From positions 6,386,001 through 6,450,000 of the forward strand of contig NZ_CP102332.1 of the NCBI RefSeq assembly GCF_024600715.1: a stretch of 64,000 nt of DNA. The letters are read 5' to 3'. Position 1 is the first letter of the stretch. Every line of letters starts with the position of its first letter. The notes under the pieces were generated by a model that made no database searches, had not been told where the DNA came from, and was given only the letters and a program-made list of their open reading frames with translations. Position numbers and translations under genes: made by a program. This DNA is from Streptomyces changanensis. Lineage in GTDB: Bacteria > Actinomycetota > Actinomycetes > Streptomycetales > Streptomycetaceae. Below are positions 16,917 through 25,443 of this stretch, in pieces.

Positions 16917-16967
16917 CGCCCGCCTCCCGCCCGCCCTCCCGCGTGCGGGAGGCGGGCGGGGCGGGCA
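16917..16967. other. GC-rich inverted repeat before the ligase start
   Basis: CCCGCCCGCCCTCCCGC and GCGGGAGGCGGGCGGG face each other across a two-base centre, with one bulged base. It ends about ten bases before the ligase ATG, covering where a ribosome binding site would be. It may dampen translation or be part of an operator in the divergent promoter region. Confidence 0.5.
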
Positions 16968-16977
16968 CCATGGCCGC

Positions 16978-18525
16978 ATGCTGCTGGCCCGAATCGCCGA
17001 CGTGTCCGACCAGGTCGCCGCCACCTCGGCGCGCTCGCGGAAGATCGCCGTCCTGGCCGACCTGTTCTCCGCGACCCCGCCCGCGGAGGCGCCGCTCGTC
17101 ATCGCCTACCTCGCGGGCCGCCTGCCCCAGGGCCGCATCGGCGTCGGCTGGAGCACCCTCAAGGAACCGGTCCCGGCCGCCGGGCACGCCACGCTCACCA
17201 TCGCCGACACCGACGCCGCGTTCACCGCGCTCGCCCAGGTCGCCGGCCCGGGTTCGCAGGGCGAGCGGCAGCGGCTCGTGCATGGGCTGATGGCCGCCGC
17301 CACCGCCCCCGAGCAGCGGTTCCTGCTGCGTCTCCTCACCGGCGAGGTGCGCCAGGGAGCGCTGGACGCCATCGCCCTGGAAGGGGTCGCCCGGGCCGCC
17401 CACGCCCCCGCCGCCGACGTGCGCCGTGCCGTGATGCTCGACGGGTCCCTGCCCCGCGTCGCCACGGCCCTCCTCGCCGAGGGCCCCGCCGCGCTGGAGA
17501 GGTACCGGCTGCGCGTCGGCACTCCGGTGCAACCGATGCTCGCGCACACCGCGAAGGGCGTCGCCGACGCGCTCGCCGCGCTCGGCCCCTGCGCCGTGGA
17601 GGAGAAGCTCGACGGCATCCGCGTCCAGGTGCACCGCTCCGGCGAGGACGTGCGGATCTACACCCGCTCCCTCGACGAGATCACCGACCGGCTGCCGGAG
17701 GTCAGGGAGGCCGCCCGGGCCATCGCCGGCGACGCCCTCGTCCTGGACGGCGAGGTCATCGCCCTCGACGGGGAGGGCCGGCCGGTGCCGTTCCAGGAGA
17801 CGGCCTCACGCGTCGGGTCACGCGTCGACGTGGCCGCCGCCGCGGCCGCCCGGCCCGTGTCGCCCGTCTTCTTCGACGTCCTCGCCGCCGACGGAGCCGT
17901 CCTCCTCGACCTGCCCGGCCGGGACCGGCACGCCGAGCTCGCCCGCCTCGTCCCCGAACCGATGCGGGTGCGCCGCACCGTCGTCACCGATCCGGCCGAC
18001 CCGGGCCAGCGTGCCGCCGCCGAGGCGTTCTTCGCCGACACCCTCGCGCGCGGCCACGAAGGCGTCCTGGTCAAGGCGCTCGACGCGCCCTACAGCGCGG
18101 GGCGCCGCGGCCGTTCCTGGCTCAAGGTCAAACCGGTCCACACCGTCGACCTGGTCGTCCTCGCCGCCGAGTGGGGGCACGGCCGGCGCACCGGCCTGCT
18201 GTCCAACCTGCACCTCGGCGCCCGTGCCGCCGACGGGACGTTCGTGATGCTCGGCAAGACCTTCAAGGGCCTCACGGACACCATGTTGCGCTGGCAGACC
18301 GACCGGCTGCGCGAACTGGCCGTCGACGACGACGGGACGACCGTGCGCGTACGCCCCGAGCTGGTCGTCGAGATCGCCTACGACGGCCTCCAGCGCTCCT
18401 CGCGCTACCCGGCCGGCATCACCCTGCGCTTCGCCCGCGTCCTGCGCCACCGGCCCGACAAGCCGGCCGCGCAGGCCGACACCGTCGACCGGATCCTGGC
18501 CGGCCCTCAGTCCCCGGTCGTGTAG
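16978..18525 (+). CDS. lig: ATP-dependent DNA ligase
   Basis: A 515-residue ligase that seals nicks using ATP. The adenylation motif EKLDGIRVQ carries the nucleophilic Lys (about residue 210). Other nucleotidyltransferase motifs are VLDGEVIAL (III-like), FFDVL, HEGVLVKALDAPYSAGRRGRSWLKVKP (IV-V). The N-terminal ~190 residues are the ligase N domain, and the C-terminal OB-fold ends with RSSRYPAGITLRFARVLRHRPDK. It is an accessory ligase next to the essential NAD+-dependent LigA, with likely roles in repair. No in-frame ribosome binding site is evident before the ATG. Its 3' end overlaps the converging DUF6328 gene by 19 bases. Confidence 0.95.
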   Translation: MLLARIADVSDQVAATSARSRKIAVLADLFSATPPAEAPLVIAYLAGRLPQGRIGVGWSTLKEPVPAAGHATLTIADTDAAFTALAQVAGPGSQGERQRLVHGLMAAATAPEQRFLLRLLTGEVRQGALDAIALEGVARAAHAPAADVRRAVMLDGSLPRVATALLAEGPAALERYRLRVGTPVQPMLAHTAKGVADALAALGPCAVEEKLDGIRVQVHRSGEDVRIYTRSLDEITDRLPEVREAARAIAGDALVLDGEVIALDGEGRPVPFQETASRVGSRVDVAAAAAARPVSPVFFDVLAADGAVLLDLPGRDRHAELARLVPEPMRVRRTVVTDPADPGQRAAAEAFFADTLARGHEGVLVKALDAPYSAGRRGRSWLKVKPVHTVDLVVLAAEWGHGRRTGLLSNLHLGARAADGTFVMLGKTFKGLTDTMLRWQTDRLRELAVDDDGTTVRVRPELVVEIAYDGLQRSSRYPAGITLRFARVLRHRPDKPAAQADTVDRILAGPQSPVV

Positions 18526-19151
18526 CGGTGCCGCGCCCAGGCGGGCAGCACGAACCAGCACAGCAGGTACCAGGCCGCCACCCCCGCCACCAGCCACGGC
18601 ACGAACGAGTCGTGCGTCGCCACCCGCAGCACCAGGAAGAGCGCCGACACCATCGTCGCCAGCAGCAGCACCAGACCCACGAAGGTGAGCCGTGACGCCC
18701 ACACCACGGCGTGTGGTTTGAGCCGGCGCCCAGAGACGATCCGGTGGAACGACACCGGCCCGATCAGGGCTCCCGTCGCCGCCGCGCCGAGGACCACCGT
18801 GGTGATGTAGACGGCGCGGTCGAGGTCGGGCAGATCGGCGAAGCGCGGGGTGAAGACCACGGTCAGCAGGAAGCCGAAAAGGATCTGCACGCCCGTCTGC
18901 GCCACCCGTATCTCCTGGACCAGCTCGACCCAGCGCCGGTCGGCCCGCTCCTCGGGCGTCTCGTGCCGACCGGGCCCGCGGTCGGCCTCCCGTCCGCCCC
19001 GGCGCTGGCCGTTCGCCCGTTCCGGCCCCGCGCGTCCGACCTCCCGGGGTGCCGCGTACTCCGGTGTCCTCGGACCGCCGGGGCCGTCCGACCCGTCCGC
19101 CGCGTCCGCTCCGCCCGTGCTGCCCGTGTCGCCACGCTCGCTGCCACGCAT
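18507..19151 (-). CDS. DUF6328 family integral membrane protein
   Basis: A 214-residue protein. The first ~75 residues are hydrophilic and rich in Gly, Arg and Asp. The conserved part begins ADRRWVELVQEIRVAQTGVQILFGFLLTVVFTPRFADL, the hallmark of DUF6328. Four hydrophobic segments follow (LFGFLLTVVF, YITTVVLGAAATGALIG, WASRLTFVGLVLLLATMVSALFLVL, WLVAGVAAWYLLCWFVLP). The function is unknown. The ATG at 19151 has GGAGG just upstream. A strong hairpin lies 93 bases before the start. Confidence 0.85.
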   Translation of the reverse strand: MRGSERGDTGSTGGADAADGSDGPGGPRTPEYAAPREVGRAGPERANGQRRGGREADRGPGRHETPEERADRRWVELVQEIRVAQTGVQILFGFLLTVVFTPRFADLPDLDRAVYITTVVLGAAATGALIGPVSFHRIVSGRRLKPHAVVWASRLTFVGLVLLLATMVSALFLVLRVATHDSFVPWLVAGVAAWYLLCWFVLPAWARHRYTTGD

Positions 19152-19849
19152 GCCGGCCTCCCGACGTTGGTCCGCCAGTCCCTTGGTAACTCTCCGGGCG
19201 CGCCGAATCCACCCCTGACGTCCGGAAAGTCCCGCCGGGGCTCGCGGAGGCCCCGTACGACGGGGCCTCCGCCGACCCGACCGGGCCGCGCTACGGCACC
19301 GGGAGGACGCGCGCCGGGTGTCGCGCCCCCGGAACGTGACCGCTGCCCGACCCACGGCGATGCTCGTACGACCGTCCGGGACGCGCCCGGGCCTCCAGCG
19401 CCGAAGGGAGCCAGGCCGATGCGTCCCCCGACCCCCGATCCTCGACCCGCCCCGCGTCCCTCGAACCGCCCCGCGCCGCCCCCTCACCCACGGATCGCGC
19501 CCCTCACCGACGCCGCGCCCCGCACGCCCCTCATCCCCCTCGCCCCTGGCCCCGCGAGCCCCTCACCCCGTTCCGAGGGCGGCCACGAGGGGCGGCCCCC
19601 GGCTGCGGGCCGATGGGGTGCGGCAGCACGCGGGCCGACACGTCCGGCCCGCGTCACGGCGCCGGTGGCCTGCGGCGGGCGTGTACGCGCGGTCGCCGGG
19701 CATCCGGATCTGCGTCGTGTTCCCGGCCCTCGTCAGCCCGGCCCCGTCGGGCGTGTGTCCTGGCGCCCCCCGACCCCGCCGGGCCGGGGGCCGGGGGCGG
19801 GGTGCCCGCGCCAGGAACACGCCAGAGCCACCACACCGAAAGGAACCCC
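19152..19849. other. 700-bp gap with an orphan hairpin, no intact gene
   Basis: It lies between the divergent DUF6328 and HAD genes. All frames give Pro/Arg-rich shadow translations without recognisable families. Apart from the hairpin at 19244-19272 I see nothing definite. Its length suggests a lost gene. Confidence 0.5.
19244..19272. terminator. Perfect 13-bp hairpin, orphan terminator-like
   Basis: GCGGAGGCCCCGT (19244-19256) pairs perfectly with ACGGGGCCTCCGC (19260-19272) across a three-base loop. No gene ends next to it on either strand, so it may mark the end of a gene now lost, or structure the leader of the DUF6328 mRNA. Confidence 0.6.
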
Positions 19850-20518
19850 ATGACCCGCGCCGCCGTGTTCGACGTCGACGGAACCCTCGCCGACACCAAC
19901 CACCTGCACGTCACCACCTGGTGGGAGGCGTTCCGTCAGGCAGGCCACCAGGTCCCCATGCACGCCGTCCACCGCGCCGTGGGCCTCGGGGCGGAGGACC
20001 TGGTCGAACACCTCCTCGACCCGGACCGGGACAGGAGCGGCGACGCGGCCGTCACCGCCGCGCACACCGCCCTGTACGGCACCTACTCGGACCGGCTGCC
20101 CGCCTTCCGGGACGCCGGCCGCCTCCTGGAGACCCTCGCGGAACGCGGCTGGACCGTCGTCCTCGCCACGTCCGCCGGGGGCGCGGAGCTCGACGCCCTG
20201 CTGCGGGCCATCGACGCGGGCGACGCCGTCACCGCCGTCGCGAGCGCCGACGACACGGAGGAGGGCAAGCCCGCGCCCGATCCGGTGCGACACGCGCTGC
20301 GGCTGGCCGGGGCCGGGGCCGAAGGGGCGGTGTTCGTCGGCGACACGGTCTGGGACATGAAGGCCGGCACCCGTGCGGGCGTCACCTGCGTGGGCGTGCT
20401 GTGCGGGGGCATCCCGCGGGCGGACCTCACGGACGCGGGCGCCACCGCGATCTACGACGACCCCGCCGACCTCCTCGCCCACCTGGACGACAGCCCGTTC
20501 GGCGGGGCCGCCTCGTGA
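19850..20518 (+). CDS. HAD-superfamily phosphatase (phosphoglycolate-phosphatase-like)
   Basis: A 222-residue soluble hydrolase. Motif I is AVFDVDGTLADTNHLH (nucleophile Asp8, acid Asp10), motif II is VVLATSAGG (Thr/Ser), motif III is the Lys in DTEEGKPAPDPVRHAL, and motif IV is VFVGDTVWDMKAG. An alpha-helical cap inserted after motif I marks subclass C1, as in phosphoglycolate phosphatase and beta-phosphoglucomutase. The ATG at 19850 has AAAGGAA upstream. The substrate is not predictable from neighbours; it stands alone. Confidence 0.9.
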   Translation: MTRAAVFDVDGTLADTNHLHVTTWWEAFRQAGHQVPMHAVHRAVGLGAEDLVEHLLDPDRDRSGDAAVTAAHTALYGTYSDRLPAFRDAGRLLETLAERGWTVVLATSAGGAELDALLRAIDAGDAVTAVASADDTEEGKPAPDPVRHALRLAGAGAEGAVFVGDTVWDMKAGTRAGVTCVGVLCGGIPRADLTDAGATAIYDDPADLLAHLDDSPFGGAAS

Positions 20519-20566
20519 CGCCGTCCGCCGGGCCGGCGTGACACCGTCCGCCGGTCCGGCTCCGGG

Positions 20567-20890
<324 letters not shown>

Positions 20891-20931
20891 GGCCCTTCCT
20901 CTCCTCGGTGTCCCCCCCCGTCGTTCCCACC

Positions 20932-20943
20932 CTGGTACCAGGA
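20932..20943. promoter_or_regulatory. Palindrome CCTGGTACCAGG upstream of the plasmid-stabilisation-like gene
   Basis: A perfect 12-base palindrome about 42 bases before the start. On the minus strand it contains TGGTAC preceded, 15 bases earlier, by GTTT, close to the GNNT-N14/16-GGGTAY pattern for stress sigma factors of the SigB group. Confidence 0.35.
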
Positions 20944-21073
20944 GGCCACCCCCGCAAACACACGGTGGCCACCCGCGCGAGGCCAAGAGTGGCAGCCCGG
21001 CGTCATCCGTGGCGGTATGGGGAAGACGGGTACTCGTCCCGCAGCACCCGACGGAAGGACGTGGTGAACGAAG

Positions 21074-21478
21074 ATGGCAAGCGACCAGGGCAGGGGTACG
21101 GGGGCCGGGGCCGCCGGGGGTCACCCCGCGGACTGCGACGTCACCGTCCAGCTCAGCGACTGCGGCCGCGCCGAGGCAGAGGCGATCTTCGGCGTGCTGG
21201 ACCAGGTCTTCGCCGGCTGTGAGGACGTGGCGCCGGCGGCGGCGGGTTCCGGACCGGAGCCGACCGTGTGGATGGCCACGTTCGACAGCTCCGCACACTC
21301 GGGCGACCCCTCCGACATGCCGCGGCTCGACACCCCGGTGGAGGCCCTGCTGACCGGAGACAGCCACGCGGTGGACGAGGTGGTGAAGGTCCTCGGCAGG
21401 CTCTTCGAGGTCCGCTCCACGCAGGACGTGTCCGGAGAGCACGAACGGGAGTCACGCCTCCTGCTCGCCTCACGCTGA
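21074..21478 (+). CDS. Conserved hypothetical protein, 134 aa
   Basis: The N-terminus is short and Gly/Ala-rich. A folded core follows: CDVTVQLSDCGRAEAEAIFGVLDQVFAGCED (about 21-51), PTVWMATFDSS, and LDTPVEALLTGDSHAVDEVVKVLGRLFEV. It has no signal peptide or membrane segment. I do not recognise it; it looks like a small Streptomyces-specific cytoplasmic protein. The ATG at 21074 has only a weak upstream site, and GGGTAC at 21028-21033 might be a -10 element. The stop codon falls inside a 9-base tandem repeat. Confidence 0.65.
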   Translation: MASDQGRGTGAGAAGGHPADCDVTVQLSDCGRAEAEAIFGVLDQVFAGCEDVAPAAAGSGPEPTVWMATFDSSAHSGDPSDMPRLDTPVEALLTGDSHAVDEVVKVLGRLFEVRSTQDVSGEHERESRLLLASR

Positions 21479-21527
21479 CAGAGCTGACAGAGCTGACAGA
21501 GCTGACAGGACAGAGCTGACAGAGCTG
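21474..21527 (+). repeat. Tandem 9-bp repeat GCTGACAGA across a stop codon
   Basis: Three perfect copies at 21474-21500 are followed by degenerate copies to about 21527. The first copy supplies the TGA stop of the preceding gene, and since every unit contains CTGACAG, further TGAs follow in series. Confidence 0.85.
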
Positions 21528-21589
21528 CCTTGCTGACGCGCTGACCCGCTGACGCGTCGGCAGGGAACGCGCGCACTCAGAGGATCCGC

Positions 21590-21629
21590 CGGCCCCGCGC
21601 CGCCCGCACCACGGGCCGGCGCGGGGCCG
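21590..21629. terminator. Long GC-rich hairpin after the 134-aa gene
   Basis: CGGCCCCGCGCCG (21590-21602) pairs with CGGCGCGGGGCCG (21617-21629). Inside, CCCG and CGGG extend the stem to 17 pairs with one bulge and a CACCA loop. It is a probable factor-assisted terminator without a T-run. Confidence 0.7.
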
Positions 21630-21784
21630 CGTGCGCTCCGCGCGGCCAGGGCGGTCCCGTCCGCCGTGCCGTCCGTCCAGCCGTGCACCGTCCGCCGTGC
21701 CGGCCGCCGGGCACCAGTGCGGCCCCACGGTCTGGGAAACCGGCGGCAGCCACCCATCCCGCTCACACTCTCCACCCCCTCCCG

Positions 21785-21817
21785 GTATACATACGGTGTA
21801 TACGCTCTGTGTACAGT
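21785..21817 (+). promoter_or_regulatory. GTATAC repeat and -10-like element before the deacetylase gene
   Basis: GTATAC occurs at 21785-21790 and again at 21798-21803, each self-palindromic, together a 19-base dyad in the most A/T-rich patch of the region. TACAGT at 21812-21817 fits the TAnnnT -10 pattern. The dyad would overlap the -35 region, as for a repressor site of the GntR type. Confidence 0.5.
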
Positions 21818-21875
21818 GCAGCTCGTGGCCCTCGCCGGGCCTCCCCGACCCGCCCTCCCGAAGGAGAGCCGCACC

Positions 21876-22670
21876 GTGCCGTTCCCGCCGCCCTTCACGT
21901 CGTCCGCGACGCGCTCCCCCCGCCCGTCACGCCGTGGCCGCCGGACCGCCGCCCTCGCCGCGGTCGCCTCGCTCGTCCTGGCCGTAGGCGGCTGTTCGGT
22001 CGACACGGTCGCCCCCGCCGACGCGCGCGGCGACGCCAAGGGGGAGGCCCCGCGCCCGGTGGACTGCCGGGAGGCCAGGTGCATAGCCCTGACCTTCGAC
22101 GCCGGGCCGGGCAAGGACACCCCGGAGCTGCTGGACATCCTCAGGGCGAAGAAGGTCCCCGCCACGTTCTTCCTCCTGGGCAGCAAGCACGTCGACCGCT
22201 ACCCGGACGTCGTCCGCCGCATCGCCGCCGAGGGGCACGAGGTCGCCAATCACACCTGGACGCACCCCGACCTCACCGACATCGAGCCGCACGAGATACG
22301 CGAGGAACTCCAGCGCACCCAGGACGCCGTCGAGCGCCTCACCGGCCGCAAGCCGACCCTGATGCGACCACCGCAGGGCCGCACCGACGAGACGGTGTCC
22401 GAGATCTGCCGCGAACTCGGCCTCTCCCAGGTCCTGTGGAGCGTCACCGCGAAGGACTACGCCACCACCGACTCCGACCTGATCCGCGAACGGACCCTGA
22501 AGGGCGCCGACAGGGACGGCATCATCCTGCTGCACGACATCTACGACGGGACCGTCCCCGCCGTACCCGGCATCATCGACGAGCTGAAGGAACGCGGCTT
22601 CACCTTCGTCACCGTGCCGCAACTCCTCGCCCCCGCCACGCCCGAACCCGGAGAGGTCTACCGCCCGTGA
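21876..22670 (+). CDS. Polysaccharide deacetylase (NodB) lipoprotein with altered metal motif
   Basis: A 264-residue exported CE4-family protein. The signal peptide ends in a lipobox, VLAVGGC (Cys40), so it is probably anchored to the membrane outer face. The NodB domain has TFDAG where TFDDG is usual, so the second, metal-binding Asp is Ala. The other motifs are intact: HTWTH, RPPQG, and LLHDIYDG. The GTG at 21876 has AAGGAGA eight bases upstream. Its substrate would be N-acetylated cell-wall or capsule glycan, but the changed motif may reduce or alter activity; similar TFDAG forms occur in Streptomyces relatives. Confidence 0.88.
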   Translation: MPFPPPFTSSATRSPRPSRRGRRTAALAAVASLVLAVGGCSVDTVAPADARGDAKGEAPRPVDCREARCIALTFDAGPGKDTPELLDILRAKKVPATFFLLGSKHVDRYPDVVRRIAAEGHEVANHTWTHPDLTDIEPHEIREELQRTQDAVERLTGRKPTLMRPPQGRTDETVSEICRELGLSQVLWSVTAKDYATTDSDLIRERTLKGADRDGIILLHDIYDGTVPAVPGIIDELKERGFTFVTVPQLLAPATPEPGEVYRP

Positions 22671-22816
22671 CCCGGTCGGGGCGCGCGACGGGGTGCCGTC
22701 CGGCCGCGGCTCGTTCGGCCCCCTGCCGCCGCGGCCCCGGCCGGGGCATCCTGGGCATCCTGGGGCGAGGGGGCCGGTCCGCGTCCGCCCGCCCCGTGGA
22801 GCGGAGGTGAGGGACC

Positions 22817-23317
22817 ATGCCCGCCGGGGAGAAGGTCCTCCTGGTCGACGACCGTGAGGACAACCTGTTCGCGCTGCACAGCGCCCTCTCGCCGCTCGGC
22901 TATCCCCTGGAGTCGGCCACCAGCGGAGACGCCGCGCTGAAGGCGGTGCTGCGCGGCGGTGTCGCCGTGACGGTCCTGGACGTGGTCATGCCCGGTGTGA
23001 GCGGCCTCGACGTCCTGCGGTACATGCAGCGGGTGGAGCAGACGCGGCGCATCCCGGTCATCCTGGTGACCGGCATGGGCGTCGACGCGCAGCTGTCCCG
23101 CACGGCGATGCGCCTGGGCGCGGCCGACCTGCTGATGAAGCCGATCGACCCCTGGGCGCTGTGCATCAAGGTCCGGTACCTCCACCGTGCCGCCCACGGC
23201 CGACCCGCCCCCGCGCGAGCGGGCGCGGGGATGTTGCCGAGGGGGCCCGCGGCGCTCACGGGGCCGGATGTGGCGGACGCGCCCGTGGACCGGGCCGGTC
23301 GCTGGGGACACCCGTAG
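22817..23317 (+). CDS. Stand-alone response-regulator receiver protein
   Basis: A 166-residue protein with one CheY-like receiver domain: KVLLVDDREDNLFAL (acidic pair Asp11/12), the phospho-acceptor in VTVLDVVMPGVSGLDVL (about Asp51), the switch Thr/Ser in PVILVTGMG, and the conserved Lys in DLLMKPIDPW. After residue ~128 an Arg/Ala/Pro-rich tail carries no output domain. It may act through protein contacts or as a phosphate sink. No histidine kinase is nearby. The ATG at 22817 follows GGAGGTGAGG. Confidence 0.88.
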   Translation: MPAGEKVLLVDDREDNLFALHSALSPLGYPLESATSGDAALKAVLRGGVAVTVLDVVMPGVSGLDVLRYMQRVEQTRRIPVILVTGMGVDAQLSRTAMRLGAADLLMKPIDPWALCIKVRYLHRAAHGRPAPARAGAGMLPRGPAALTGPDVADAPVDRAGRWGHP

Positions 23318-23362
23318 CAGCGGCGCGGACGTACGGGAAGCCGCCGGGTCCTCCTTCGCGGT

Positions 23363-24385
23363 TCACCGCAGCCGCTCGGCCGTCCGCTTCGCCCTCCGCG
23401 CCCGTTCCGCGGCCTCCCGCGCCTGGATCCCGGCGCGTTCGGCCGCCTGTCCGGCGTTCCGCACGTGTTCCCGCGCCTCCCGCACGGCGCCCCGCGCCGC
23501 CTCCCGCCGCTGACGCGCCTCCCCCAGACGGGTCGTCAGCTCCTCCACCTCGGAGTCCGCTTCCCGTACGCGCCGTTCGGCCGCCCGCACCTCCTCGCGG
23601 GCCGCGGCCGCGTCGCCCTCCCGTGCTTCGGCCTCGCGCTGGGCGAGGACGGCCGCCTCCTCGGCCCGCGCCTCCTCGGCCCGCAGCCGCTCCTCCTCCC
23701 GCGTCCGCCGTTCCTCCTCCCGCGCTCGCAGCTCTTCCTCCCGGGCGCGCCGCTCTTCCTCCCGGGGCGCGGGCCCGGCCGGGGCGCGCCGCCGCCCCGC
23801 CGCCGTGCCTGCTCCCGAACGGGCGGCGGCCGTACGTTCCCGGGCCGCCGTACCGCCCCCGCGCTCGCGGCCGCTCGAGGGAGCGCCACCGCCCGGGGTC
23901 CCGAAGCCGGCGGGGGCGAACCCGACCGGTGCGTTCAGCGCCTTGCTCAGCCGCCCGGCGGCCCACTCCTCGGCAGCGTCCGGATCCGCGAGCGCCGCGT
24001 GCAGGGTCGCCTCCACCTGTTCGCGGGCGGCGCCCCCCACCGCCTCACCCGCCTCGGCGGCCAGCCGCTGCGCCTCCCGGGCCAGCGCGGCCACCAGGAC
24101 GTGCTGCCGGCGGCCCAGCTCACGCAACCCGGCGCCGTCCAGCTCCTGGTGCGCCCGCCGCAGCCCGTCGCCGAGCGCGACGAGCGACCGCACCTCCTCC
24201 GGCTTCGCCCGGACGAGGAGGTTGCTCGCCCAGGCGGCCAGGGTCGGACGCCGCAGCGCCCCGATCCGCTCGGCGAGCCCGCGGTCACCGGCGGTGCGGG
24301 CCTGGGCGGCGCGCTGCGCGCGGACCGCGGTGAACTGGGCGGGCCGCAGCCCGTACAGCTCGTCGGCGACACTGTCGAGATCCAT
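23363..24385 (-). CDS. Coiled-coil hypothetical protein, 340 aa
   Basis: The N-terminal ~160 residues look folded and helical (VADELYGLRPAQFTAVRAQR, RRPTLAAWASNLLVR, WAAGRLSKALNAPVGF). A Gly/Arg/Ala-rich linker follows, then a long Glu/Arg/Ala heptad-rich coiled coil (about 215-340) with repeated REEERRAREEEL-type units. No signal peptide or membrane segment. I recognise the architecture as a widespread actinobacterial hypothetical but not its function; the coiled coil suggests oligomerisation or a scaffold. The ribosome binding site is weak. Confidence 0.75.
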   Translation of the reverse strand: MDLDSVADELYGLRPAQFTAVRAQRAAQARTAGDRGLAERIGALRRPTLAAWASNLLVRAKPEEVRSLVALGDGLRRAHQELDGAGLRELGRRQHVLVAALAREAQRLAAEAGEAVGGAAREQVEATLHAALADPDAAEEWAAGRLSKALNAPVGFAPAGFGTPGGGAPSSGRERGGGTAARERTAAARSGAGTAAGRRRAPAGPAPREEERRAREEELRAREEERRTREEERLRAEEARAEEAAVLAQREAEAREGDAAAAREEVRAAERRVREADSEVEELTTRLGEARQRREAARGAVREAREHVRNAGQAAERAGIQAREAAERARRAKRTAERLR

Positions 24386-24601
24386 CGCTCACGGCCCCAC
24401 GGCTCGCTCTCCCGGGGCGCTGCCGCACCCCGCCCGTCCCTTCACTATGCCCCTGGCGGGGCCGACCGGCCCGCGAGGCGCCGACGTGGCGTACGGCGGT
24501 CGCGGGCCCCGCGCACGGCAGCGGCCCGCGCCGTACCGGTGGCAAGGGGAGGCTGCCGCCGGTGTCGACGCGGGCCGCGGGGAGATCGGCGCCGGTCGCG
24601 C

Positions 24602-25057
24602 TCAGAAGGCGAAGACCGGGGTGCCCTCCGCCCCCAGGACGCAGGAGTTGCCGTACGTACGCTCGAACTGGACACGCCGGCCCTCCCAGACGCCCTCGGC
24701 CGTGACGACGACCGGGTCGTAGATCTTGACGCAGGCACGCGTGCTGTCGCTCTGCAAGGCGGAGAACCGGCCGTCGACGGCGCGCAGGGTGTCGCACGCC
24801 TTCTGCGGGGCCGGATGGGTGCCGCCCGGCGACGGCATACAGGTGAGGGTCACCGCGCGGAGCGGGGTCGCCGTCGCGGCGTCCTCGCCGTCCGACACGG
24901 TCAGGACCAGGGCACTCGGTGCGTACAGTCGCGACTCGCCCGTGTCGCCCGCCTCCGCGGCGCCGGCGGCCGGGGCCAGCGCGGTCATGGCCGCGGCCGT
25001 GATCAGCCCGAGTATGGCGGTGCGGCGCAGCGGGTTCCGCTTGTGCGTCATGGTCAT
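24602..25057 (-). CDS. Streptomyces subtilisin inhibitor (SSI family) with Lys at P1
   Basis: A 151-residue precursor of a secreted SSI-type serine-protease inhibitor. A signal peptide (MTMTHKRNPLRRTAILGLI...AGAAEA) precedes ~115 mature residues. The four disulphide cysteines are present (C73, C88, C109, C139). The reactive-site loop is CVKIYDP, placing Lys111 at P1, which favours trypsin-like targets over subtilisin. The family signature YDPVVVTAEGVWEGRRV and the C-terminal VFAF are intact. Two ATGs are possible (25057 and 25051), both behind GGAAGAG. Such inhibitors are abundant exoproteins tied to morphological development. Confidence 0.95.
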   Translation of the reverse strand: MTMTHKRNPLRRTAILGLITAAAMTALAPAAGAAEAGDTGESRLYAPSALVLTVSDGEDAATATPLRAVTLTCMPSPGGTHPAPQKACDTLRAVDGRFSALQSDSTRACVKIYDPVVVTAEGVWEGRRVQFERTYGNSCVLGAEGTPVFAF

Positions 25058-25443
25058 CACTCTTCCTTCGAATCCATCGGTCGGGGTCGGTAACAGCCTG
25101 CCGATACGAGCCCGTTGACGCACATCCAGTGAAGGTTTTCAGGTGCCGTCTCGCTTTCAAGCAGTGACGCGAACGCTGCCCCCGGGTGTTACGGTGCGTC
25201 ATGTGGCGCTGTGTCACCGCAGGTTGACCGGGGGTCGCGCATCCGGTTCAACAGTGCACGATGCGTGGATTGGTGCGGAATGTGAGTCACAACACGTCCG
25301 AAACGCACCGGTAACTTCCGCGTTTCGCCGTTGTCCGGGCCGTTCCGGCGCTCCGCGTCACCCCGGCGCACCCCGGCGTGCCCCGCCCGAGCGCCCGGCG
25401 TGCGCGGCCCGACTCGCCCGGGCTTGTCCCGCCTCAGCCCGCC
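25058..25443. other. Lower-GC intergenic region upstream of the SSI gene
   Basis: About 385 bases clearly less GC-rich than the rest, between two minus-strand secreted-protein genes. It must hold the SSI promoter. TTGAAA occurs on the minus strand near 25155, but no -10 at normal spacing is convincing. No gene or RNA was recognised. Confidence 0.5.

Noticed and set aside
24468..24509. Inverted repeat GGCCCGCGA / TCGCGGGCC as a terminator
   Set aside because: The loop is over 20 bases and the region is between two minus-strand genes with no supporting context; chance pairing is likely at this GC content.
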